From: Burkholderiaceae bacterium
Lineage (GTDB): Bacteria; Pseudomonadota; Gammaproteobacteria; Burkholderiales; Burkholderiaceae_C
Direction: 5' to 3'
NCBI GenBank assembly: GCA_913776825.1
Contig: CAJYPV010000022.1
Span: 248,001 to 312,000, forward strand
Length of the DNA stretch: 64,000 bases
This document shows, piece after piece, positions 9,219-17,132 of the stretch. A program made the position numbers and the translations under genes. Below the pieces are notes generated by a model. That model was not told where the DNA came from and did no database searches. It saw nothing but the letters and a program-made list of their open reading frames with translations. The stretch's first letter is position 1. Each line of letters begins with the position of its first letter.

Positions 9219-10208
9219 TCACGCCCCCCACGCGTGCGCTAACCCCGCCACTTCCCGCTCGAAGATCATCCGCTCCCGCAGCACGGCTTGTTGCGCCGGT
9301 CGCGACAGCTCCAGGTAGAGCGGGTATTGCTGCAGCAGCTGGCTCGCGCCGGCGAACACCTGATCCACCGCATCCGGCTTGAAATAGCACTCCTCCGGCA
9401 GCGCATAGTCCCGCGCCGCGCCGACATCCAGCGCGAAGACGCAGCAATCGCGCATCAGCGCTTCCCGCGCCAGCCGGTCCTTGCCCGGGAAGGTGCCCAG
9501 GTCGATGAAGAGGCGGCTGCGGTCCAAGGCCTCATAGACCTGCGCGCGCGTCAGGCCACGAATCAGATGCACCTTCACGCCGCAGTCGCGCGCCAGCCGC
9601 GCCGCGATGGCGCCGACGTCATAGACCACCTTGTGGTTCGCATTCAGCGCGATGTCGGTCTTCGGCAGCGTCGAATCCACGGCCACCTTGCCGGGCGTGT
9701 AGTCCGACAACGGCAGCGTGCGCCGGCAGCCCAGCGCGCGGATCACGTCATGCGCATAACCGGACTGGTAGGCGTGCAGCACCCGCTCGCTGCGCAAGGT
9801 GTTCAGGTTGACCTTCTGCACCGACAAATACTCGAAGGCGTTGTCGATGCTCAGCCACCAGACCATCGGGCTGCAATGCGGGAAGTAGCGCACCCAGTGC
9901 ACATAGGTCTCGGCGAACACGACGCAGGTGTCCGCATTCATCACGATCTGCTCGGCCAGCACCGTCTGGTACTTCTCGTAGTCCGCCACCGTATTGGGGC
10001 GCGGCTGCAGCCGCAGCGCCGTGTTGGCGCCCAGGCCGTTGTTCCGATAGAGCTCATCAATCGCCGGCAGATCGCTCGGCAGCACATACCAGACCCGCGC
10101 GTCATGCCCCTGCCGGATCAGCGCATCGGAGAGCTGGTGCAAGGCCTCCGGGCCGCCCGTCTGAACGCCGTGAGGAATCAGGATGATGATCTGCTTGTTC
10201 GATGTCAT
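9219..10208 (-). CDS. glycosyltransferase-like protein
   Basis: Starts MTSNKQIIILIPHGVQTGGPEALHQLSDALIRQGHDARVWYV; GT-B-like N-terminus and a GKDRLAREALMRDCCVFA region. Confidence 0.6.
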   Translation of the reverse strand: MTSNKQIIILIPHGVQTGGPEALHQLSDALIRQGHDARVWYVLPSDLPAIDELYRNNGLGANTALRLQPRPNTVADYEKYQTVLAEQIVMNADTCVVFAETYVHWVRYFPHCSPMVWWLSIDNAFEYLSVQKVNLNTLRSERVLHAYQSGYAHDVIRALGCRRTLPLSDYTPGKVAVDSTLPKTDIALNANHKVVYDVGAIAARLARDCGVKVHLIRGLTRAQVYEALDRSRLFIDLGTFPGKDRLAREALMRDCCVFALDVGAARDYALPEECYFKPDAVDQVFAGASQLLQQYPLYLELSRPAQQAVLRERMIFEREVAGLAHAWGA

Positions 10209-10258
10209 GTCAGGCCTCGTCGGCATCGCGCTGACGCGAGCCGTGGTTCAGCAGGGAG

Positions 10259-10999
10259 TCAGGCCAGCGCCGCCAGCCGGGCTTGCAGGCGCTGCGCCGC
10301 GGCGGGCGAGATCACCTCCAGCCCGGGCAGCAGGAAGTTGCTGCGCGACTGGATGATGCGGTCGGACAGGTGCTCCACCAGGAATTCCGGCATCTCGCGG
10401 TAGACCGACGGCAAATGGAAGATGCCGTGAAAGCCGAAGGTGGGGTAGGGCACCGCCGGAAACTCCACCGAGAAATGCGACGCGATCGCCTTCGGCGCGA
10501 AGCGGCAACCGAGCCGCTCCAGCGTGTCGCGCATGCGTCGGCAGATGAACAGGTCCTCCGCCTCGCTGGGGTCGTCGTAATCGAGCGCGGCCACCGCCTG
10601 CACCAGGCGTTTGGAGCGCCAGGAGAAGCCGCCGTTGCCCACGTCATGGCGCTCATAGTTGGGCCACGGCGCACCGATGTAGTCGTAGTGCAGGAAGTGC
10701 GGCGAGAACTGATCCGGATTGAGCACGAAGCCGTCGTACTGGATCACCAGCACATGGTCGGCGCTCAGGTGCTTGGCCAGCTCCTGGGTGATGAGCAGGT
10801 TGTAGTCGCGGATCGAGGTGAGCCGCGGCACCGGGATCACCGGCAGCCCGGGCCACAAGGCCGGCTGGTCGGAATAGATCAGCACCTGCGAGAACGGCAG
10901 GCCCTGCTGCTCCATCCCGCGCAGGGTGTGCATCAGGGCTTGCCGCGCCAGCACATGCAGGTCGGTGTCGACAATCGCGACCGCCAGGTTGGGCTTCAT
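10259..10999 (-). CDS. DUF5672-like putative glycosyltransferase
   Basis: VIQYDGFVLNPDQFSPHFLHYDYIGAPWPNYERHDVGNGGFSWRSKRL pattern typical of DUF5672 proteins. Confidence 0.75.
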   Translation of the reverse strand: MKPNLAVAIVDTDLHVLARQALMHTLRGMEQQGLPFSQVLIYSDQPALWPGLPVIPVPRLTSIRDYNLLITQELAKHLSADHVLVIQYDGFVLNPDQFSPHFLHYDYIGAPWPNYERHDVGNGGFSWRSKRLVQAVAALDYDDPSEAEDLFICRRMRDTLERLGCRFAPKAIASHFSVEFPAVPYPTFGFHGIFHLPSVYREMPEFLVEHLSDRIIQSRSNFLLPGLEVISPAAAQRLQARLAALA

Positions 11000-11018
11000 C
11001 AGGGCTCCTTGTGCAGGC

Positions 11019-12224
11019 TCAGAGCAGGTCCAGCAACTGACGCGTCACCGTGCCCCAGGAGAAACGCTCCGCCAGACGCAGACGCGCGGCCTCGCGGCGC
11101 ACCGGTGGGGGCAGGCGCTTCTCGACGACCTGCAGCATCGCTTCGCGCAGATCCTCCAGGTCCGGCACGACGAAGGCTCCGCCCACCGGCTGCGGCGCAT
11201 CGGCCGCGGTGCCGGGTCGGGTGTGGAGCCGATGGCAGAGTTCCGGCGGCGTGAAGTCGTCGGTGGCCCCACCGCCGCTGACGATCACATGCGTGCCGCA
11301 GCCCATCGCTTCCAGCACCGGCAGATTGAAGCCCTCGGCCCGGTACGGCGAGACATAGGCATCCGACAGCGCATACAGCGAGCGGATCTGCGGCAGGTTC
11401 AGACTGGTCGACAGCACCGAGATGCCGTCGCGCACCTGCGCCGCGCCGAGCTGGGGTGCACGGGCCGCCATCTCGGCAAAGACCCGCTCGACGGTGATGC
11501 CGTACAGCCCCTGATGGTCCTTCAGGATCAGCCGCACCGGCAGACCGGCCAGCCGCAGCTCGGCGAAGGCCAGCAGCAGCACGTCGATGCCCTTGTTCCA
11601 GGTCGCCACGCCGACATTGGTGAACACCGTCTCATGCGGCTGGATGTTCAAGGCCAAGCGCGCCTGCTGCCGCTGCTCGTCCGTCATCGGCAGGAAGGTG
11701 TCGGTCTTGTAGCCATGCGGCACCACGCGGATGCGCGCCGGGTCGAAGCCGTAGTCCACCAGACGCGCCTGCGACCAGCGGCTCGGCGTGATGACCAGGT
11801 CATCGCCCTGGGTCAACGCGGCGGGCGACAGGCCCGGCGGATCGAAGCTCTTCTCGGACAGTCCGAATTCGGTGACGACGAAGGTCGCGGTGCGGCGGGC
11901 GCTGCCCGGCGTGCCGGCGCGCACCGGCGAGGCGATGCGCAGGCAGACATCCATGACCTGATCGCCGGGATCGGGCAGGCCGTCGATCACGGCGCGCTCC
12001 TCGGGCGAGAAGCCCGCATCGAGCTTGCTGCGATCCCAGTGCGGCATGAAGAAGGGCGCATCGCGATGGAACAGCTGGAAGCGCCCGTCCTTGACCATCT
12101 CCAGGATCTGGTTCTGGTTGACCATCGCGATGGAGTGATTCACCCCTCGCCAGCCCTCGATGCACAGTGTTTTCAACGCAGGTCCTTTGGTGGCGGCTCC
12201 GCCTCGTGGACGGGCCATGGCCAA
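11019..12224 (-). CDS. glycosyltransferase family 4 (GT4-like)
   Basis: YVSPYRAEGFNLPVLEAMGCGTHVIVSGGGATDDF (GT4 E-x7-E type motif); start ambiguous (ATG 12224/12218 or TTG about 12176). Confidence 0.8.
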   Translation of the reverse strand: MAMARPRGGAATKGPALKTLCIEGWRGVNHSIAMVNQNQILEMVKDGRFQLFHRDAPFFMPHWDRSKLDAGFSPEERAVIDGLPDPGDQVMDVCLRIASPVRAGTPGSARRTATFVVTEFGLSEKSFDPPGLSPAALTQGDDLVITPSRWSQARLVDYGFDPARIRVVPHGYKTDTFLPMTDEQRQQARLALNIQPHETVFTNVGVATWNKGIDVLLLAFAELRLAGLPVRLILKDHQGLYGITVERVFAEMAARAPQLGAAQVRDGISVLSTSLNLPQIRSLYALSDAYVSPYRAEGFNLPVLEAMGCGTHVIVSGGGATDDFTPPELCHRLHTRPGTAADAPQPVGGAFVVPDLEDLREAMLQVVEKRLPPPVRREAARLRLAERFSWGTVTRQLLDLL

Positions 12225-12408
12225 TCATCGCTGCATTGTGTCGCTGCGGGAAACTCGGGCATGCGTCGATAAGCGCGGCTCCGGCCGGTCAACTCCGGCG
12301 TGGCGAGGCGGGCAGGACCGCGTGGGACAGGGCCGAGGCGGGCGGTCGGTGGGTCGAATCAGCGGGGACGCCGCCCGGCCAACGCCCAAGCCCGCGCGCG
12401 ACGCCCGC

Positions 12409-15400
12409 TCAGATCAGCGGCGCGATCGCATCGTCGCCATCCTGGCGCTTGAGGGCCTGCAGCAGCGCGTGGTGCACGGGGCTGCCGTCCGCGCTGACTG
12501 GGGCGGTGGTCGACGACGATCCACTCGTCGCCGCATGCGCCCCGTCCGACAGCAACCCGCCCGCATCCGCCGTCCTGGCCGAGGGCGCCGCCAGCAGGTC
12601 GGCCGCCGTCGGCAGCGAGGGATGGCCACCGGCCGCTGACGAGGTCGAGGCTTCCGCCGGCGCCTTCGCGAACCAGACATCCGCCATCTGATGGGTTTGT
12701 CCGTCGGCGGTCTTGTAGCCGGAGATCAGCCCCAGCAGATTGCCGTGGTCCTGCGCAGTGCCGGCCTGCGCATTCAGGTCCAGCTCGACGATGCCCAGCG
12801 AGGCCAGGCTCACCAGCTCGCCCGCATCGGTCTTGCCGTTGCCATTGGCATCGGCCCAGATGCGCAGCTCGCCGAAGGCCGCATCGGCGGCACTGAGCTT
12901 GTGGTCGTGGTTGGTGTCCAGCGCGGCCATCGCCTCGTAGCCGTTGGCCGCATGCTGCCCGTTGGCCAGCACGGTGCCGGTGCCGAAGAGCTCGGCGCCG
13001 GAATTGATCAGCCCATCGCCGTTCAGATCTCGCGCCAGCAGGCCGTTGCCCTGCGCCATCCAGCCCCATTGCTGAACCTGGCCGGTGCCGTTGAGGTCGA
13101 ACAGCACACCCTGCTGCGCGGAGACGGTGGACAGGCCGTGCCCGTCCAGATTGAGCATGATGGGCGTGGCCAGGAACAGCGCATCCAACTGCTGGCCGCT
13201 CATCGCATGGATCGCCTCGGTGCTGAAGGCCAGCACCTGGCTCATGTTGAGCGCGGTCAGGTCGCGGGTCTCGAAGCCGATCACCGCGTCGCTGGTGATC
13301 GCATGGATCTGGTCCACCGTCAGCGCCCGTGCCTGATCGCGGCTGAGTGCCGCCAGCTCGTCGCTGGACATCGTGGCGAAGCCTTCGGAGGAGATCGAGG
13401 CCAACTGCGCCGTCGTCAGCGACATCACCTGCCGGCTGTCCAGCGCCATGATGGCGTCGGTGTTCAGCGCCGCGAGCTGCTCGGTGTGCAGACCGCGCAG
13501 CACCGTGGTGCTGATGCCGTGGATCTGCTCGGCGCCCAGCGCGGCCATCACATCGGTGCTCAGACCGTTCAGCGCCGCGGTGCCCAGGCCGCGGAAGGCG
13601 GATGAGCTCATCGCGGCGAAGTCTTCGGTGGCGAAGCCGTTGAGCTGCGGCAGCGTCATCTCGGCAAACTGGGCGCTCGTCATCAGATGGACCTGATCGG
13701 TGTTGAGCGCCGCGAAATCGGCGGCTTCCATGACGCGGATCGCCCGGCCCGGCAGCAGGGCCACATCCTGCGGATCCAGCGCGGCGATCTGGTCGGGGGA
13801 CCAGGCCATCACCTGCACATTCGTCAGCGCGGACACCTGCGCGGTGCCGAGCGCCGCGATCTGGTCGGTGTGCATCGCCGCCGCTTGCTGATAGGTCAGC
13901 GACGCCACCTGATTCGGCGTCAGGGCCTGGATCTGGGCGAGGCTGAGCAGCCCGATCTGATCGCTGGTCAGCGCGCGCAGCGCGGTGGTGTGCAGCGTCG
14001 CCAGATCCTCGGTCTCGATGCCGGCGAGCTGGGTGCCGTCCAGCAGCGCCAGTTGCGACGAGCGCAGCGCCGCGAATTGGCCGGTGCTGAGTGCGGCGAT
14101 CTCATCCGGCGCCATCGCAGCGATCTGGATCGAGCTGAGCGCAGCGATCTGGCGCGGCGACATCAGCGCGATCTGTCCGGCATCGAGCGAGCCGAACTGG
14201 TCGCTGCTCAGGCCCAGCAAGGCCGCACTGTTGAGCTTGGCCAACTGCTCGCCGCTGAGTCGATCAAGCTGATCGGCCGTCAGCCCGCTCACCTGCCTGG
14301 AAGTCAGCGTGGCGAGCTGCGCATCGGTCAGCGAGGCGACGCTGTCACCGCTCAGCGCGCCGAGCTGGAGGGAGCTCCAGCCCAGGATGGCACGGGTGCT
14401 GACCGCCGCCACATCCACCGCTTCCAGGTTGGCGATCTGGTCGGTCGTCAGTGCGCCGATCTGGCGGGATGACAGCACCGCGTACTGCGCGGTGTTCATC
14501 GCATTCAGGTCGGCCTGGGACCAGGTCGCCAACTGGCTGGTGGTCAGCGCGGCGACCTGATTGGTGCGCATCGCATCGATCTGCGAATCCACCAGCGCAT
14601 TGAGCTGATCGCTGGTGAAGGCCTGCAGCGCCAGCACGCTCAGCCCGCGCACGCCGTCGCTGGACAGCGCATCGATCTGGTCGGGCGTCATGGCCGCGAT
14701 CTGCTGGGTGCTGAGCTGGGCCGTCTGTTGGCTGCCGAAGGCGCCGAACTGCTCGCGACTGAGCTGGCTGATCTGGCCCGAGCCCAGCGCCGCCAGGTAA
14801 CCCGGCCGGATCGCGGCCAGCAGGTCGGGTGCCAGTTGGCCGATTTCGTTGGACGCGATCGCGGCGATCTGGAAGGAGCTGAGCGCGTTGAACTGGGCGG
14901 TCGTCAGCGCATTGAAATTGTCATGGTCCAGGCTGCGGACCTGCGCCGTCGTCAGCGCGACCAGCTGGCTGGTGCGCATCGCCGTCAGCGCGCCCGGGCC
15001 CATCGCATCGAGCTGATCGGCGGTCAGGCCGCGGATGGCCACGGTGTTGATGGCCTGCAGCGCATCGGTGGTCAGCACCACCAGTTGATCGGCGCGCAGG
15101 GCGGCCACCTGGCCGGGATTGAGCACTGCGGCCTGGGCGCTGCTCAGCGCGCCGACCATCGCCACATCCAGCGCCTGGATCTGCGCGGTGCTCAACGAGC
15201 GGATGACGGTGCCGGACAGCGCGCCGAAATCATCGGTCTGCAGCAAGGACACCTGGTCGGTCGTCAGGCCGCGGAATTGCGCGGAACTGAAGGCCGCGAA
15301 CTGGCCGGTCGTCAGGCTGTTGAGGTCATCCGGCGTCAGCGCCGCGAGTTGGGCGGTGGTGAGCGCGCGGATCTGGTTGCTGGTCAGCGCGATCAATTGA

Positions 15401-16899
15401 TCGGTGCCGAGCAGGTCGAGTTGTTCGGTCGTCAGGCCGGCGATGACGCGGGTGGACAGCGCCTGGATGGCGCCGGTGCTCAGCGAGATCAGCTGGTCCG
15501 AGCTGAGGTTCTGCAGCTGCTGGGTCGTCAGCGCACCGGCCTGGCTGCTGGTCAGGGCGGCCAGCTGGGCGCTGTCGAGCGCCGCCAGTTGCGACGGCGT
15601 CAGACCTTTCAGCGCCACGCTGCTGAGCGCGGCCAGGTCGTCCGTGCCAAGCGAGCGGATCTGATCCAGCGACAGGCCCGCCACCTGCTTCGAGGTGAAG
15701 GCGGCGATCTGCAGGGTGCTCAGCGCGGCCAGGTCGTCGGTGTCGAACGCGGCGAGCTGGCGGGTGCTGATGGTGCTGATCTGGTTGGTGCGCAGCGCGC
15801 CGAGCTGATCGCTGTCCATCGCCGCCAGCACCTCGGGCCGCAGGCCGGCGAGGGCCGAGCTGCTCAGGGCCCGCAGTTCATCGGTGCTGAAGGAGGGCAG
15901 TTGCTCGCTGTGCAGGCCGATCAACTGGGTCGACGTCAGGCTCGCGACCTGGCGACTGGTCAGTGCATCGAGCTGGTCCGAGCTGAGCGCGGCCAACTGC
16001 GAGGAGGCGATCGCGCGCAGGCCCTTGGTGCCGATGGCGGCGAGGTCCTCGCCTTCCAGCGCGCGGATCTGCGCGGTGCTCAGTGACTTGATCTGCAGCG
16101 TGCCGACGGCCGCCATCTGCTCGGTGCTCAGCGCCGCGAGCGTGTCGGTGGCCAGGGTGCGGAACTGCTGGCTGCTGAGCGCCGCGACCTGCCGCGATTC
16201 CAGCGCGACGATGGTGTCCGAGGCCAGTTGGCTGACCGCCGTGGTGGTGAGGTTGCGCACCGCCTGGGTGTTGAGCGCATGCAGCGACTCGCTTGCCATT
16301 GCATTGAGCTGCTGCGCGCTCAGGCCCTTGCTCTGGCTGCCGCTGATCGTGGCGATCTGGGCCGTGCCCAGCACATTGAGCTGATCCACCGACAGCGCGG
16401 CGATCTGCACCGTGTTCATCGCCTTGACCTGGCTGGTGCTCAGCGCGGCGACTTCATCCAGCGCCAGCAGGCCGATCTGGGTGCTGCCCAGGCCACGCAC
16501 CTGGATCGAGGTCAGCGCCTGGATCTGGCTGCTGTCCAGCGCCGAGAACTGGTCGCTGTCCATGCGGCGCAGCCGGTCGATGGTCAGCGAGGGAATCTGG
16601 GTCGGCGTCAGCGCATGGATCTGGTCACTGGTCAGCGCCGCGAGCGAGGCGGTGGTGAGCGTGCGCAGCGCGCCGGTGTTGAGCGCCTGGATGTCCGTCA
16701 GCTCCATCGCCGACAGCTGGCCCGACGCGAGGTAGTTGAGCTGCCGGGCGGTCAGGGCCGAGACCTGGATCGTGGTCAACGCCACCACCTGCTCGGCGCT
16801 CAGCAGCGCCCACTGCGCACCGCTCAGCGTGGCGAGCTGGGCGGTGGTCAGGGCGGCGATCTGCTCAGGCGTGAGCGCGGTGACGTCGAAAGTGGCCAT
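12409..16899 (-). CDS. giant octapeptide-repeat protein (smaller paralog) with C-terminal Ca-binding-like domain
   Basis: Start proposed at MATFDVTALTPEQIA (16899; the ORF track extends to 16920). 154 consecutive 8-aa units (consensus ALSTxQIx), then PIMLNLDGHG...DLNGDGLINSGAELFG...DTNHDHKLS...DANGNGKTDAGEL and C-terminal APLI. Confidence 0.9.
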   Translation of the reverse strand: MATFDVTALTPEQIAALTTAQLATLSGAQWALLSAEQVVALTTIQVSALTARQLNYLASGQLSAMELTDIQALNTGALRTLTTASLAALTSDQIHALTPTQIPSLTIDRLRRMDSDQFSALDSSQIQALTSIQVRGLGSTQIGLLALDEVAALSTSQVKAMNTVQIAALSVDQLNVLGTAQIATISGSQSKGLSAQQLNAMASESLHALNTQAVRNLTTTAVSQLASDTIVALESRQVAALSSQQFRTLATDTLAALSTEQMAAVGTLQIKSLSTAQIRALEGEDLAAIGTKGLRAIASSQLAALSSDQLDALTSRQVASLTSTQLIGLHSEQLPSFSTDELRALSSSALAGLRPEVLAAMDSDQLGALRTNQISTISTRQLAAFDTDDLAALSTLQIAAFTSKQVAGLSLDQIRSLGTDDLAALSSVALKGLTPSQLAALDSAQLAALTSSQAGALTTQQLQNLSSDQLISLSTGAIQALSTRVIAGLTTEQLDLLGTDQLIALTSNQIRALTTAQLAALTPDDLNSLTTGQFAAFSSAQFRGLTTDQVSLLQTDDFGALSGTVIRSLSTAQIQALDVAMVGALSSAQAAVLNPGQVAALRADQLVVLTTDALQAINTVAIRGLTADQLDAMGPGALTAMRTSQLVALTTAQVRSLDHDNFNALTTAQFNALSSFQIAAIASNEIGQLAPDLLAAIRPGYLAALGSGQISQLSREQFGAFGSQQTAQLSTQQIAAMTPDQIDALSSDGVRGLSVLALQAFTSDQLNALVDSQIDAMRTNQVAALTTSQLATWSQADLNAMNTAQYAVLSSRQIGALTTDQIANLEAVDVAAVSTRAILGWSSLQLGALSGDSVASLTDAQLATLTSRQVSGLTADQLDRLSGEQLAKLNSAALLGLSSDQFGSLDAGQIALMSPRQIAALSSIQIAAMAPDEIAALSTGQFAALRSSQLALLDGTQLAGIETEDLATLHTTALRALTSDQIGLLSLAQIQALTPNQVASLTYQQAAAMHTDQIAALGTAQVSALTNVQVMAWSPDQIAALDPQDVALLPGRAIRVMEAADFAALNTDQVHLMTSAQFAEMTLPQLNGFATEDFAAMSSSAFRGLGTAALNGLSTDVMAALGAEQIHGISTTVLRGLHTEQLAALNTDAIMALDSRQVMSLTTAQLASISSEGFATMSSDELAALSRDQARALTVDQIHAITSDAVIGFETRDLTALNMSQVLAFSTEAIHAMSGQQLDALFLATPIMLNLDGHGLSTVSAQQGVLFDLNGTGQVQQWGWMAQGNGLLARDLNGDGLINSGAELFGTGTVLANGQHAANGYEAMAALDTNHDHKLSAADAAFGELRIWADANGNGKTDAGELVSLASLGIVELDLNAQAGTAQDHGNLLGLISGYKTADGQTHQMADVWFAKAPAEASTSSAAGGHPSLPTAADLLAAPSARTADAGGLLSDGAHAATSGSSSTTAPVSADGSPVHHALLQALKRQDGDDAIAPLI
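13183..16878 (-). repeat. 154 x 24-bp (8-aa) coding tandem repeat array
   Basis: Hand parse: ALTPEQIA|ALTTAQLA|TLSGAQWA|...|AMSGQQLD; 14 + 154x8 + 257 = 1503 aa, matching the ORF length exactly. Confidence 0.95.
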
Positions 16900-16925
16900 G
16901 CGGAGTTGCCGGGGAACCATCGGGG

Positions 16926-16987
16926 ATCGATCAAGGATCGATCAGGCATCGATCGGGAATCGATCAGAAATCGATCAGGCATCGAGA
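16926..16987. repeat. 11-bp tandem direct repeat array (ATCGATC core), six units, last one degenerate
   Basis: ATCGATC starts at 16926, 16937, 16948, 16959 and 16970, with ATCGAGA at 16981; spacing exactly 11 bp, just upstream of the small paralog start. Confidence 0.9.
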
Positions 16988-17092
16988 ACCAAGGCGCGAT
17001 CGGAGCCCTGTCGGCATTGTCCGCCGCCGGGGTCGGGCACCGGGCGTGAAAACTTCACAGCGTCGCGAGGCACGGCCGATCGGTCGCCCCAA

Positions 17093-17120
17093 GGAAAACC
17101 GGGGGCGCGAGGCCCCCGGT
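17093..17120 (-). terminator. rho-independent terminator of the large octad-repeat gene
   Basis: Minus-strand ACCGGGGGC-CTCGC-GCCCCCGGT perfect 9-bp stem followed by TTT, 13 nt past the stop codon. Confidence 0.85.
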
Positions 17121-17132
17121 GTCGTGCAGCGC

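Noticed and set aside
12691-17049. Several long plus-strand ORFs (12691-13605, 13687-14472, 14728-16086, 16228-17049)
   Set aside because: Same codon-aligned antisense shadowing, opposite the smaller octad-repeat gene.
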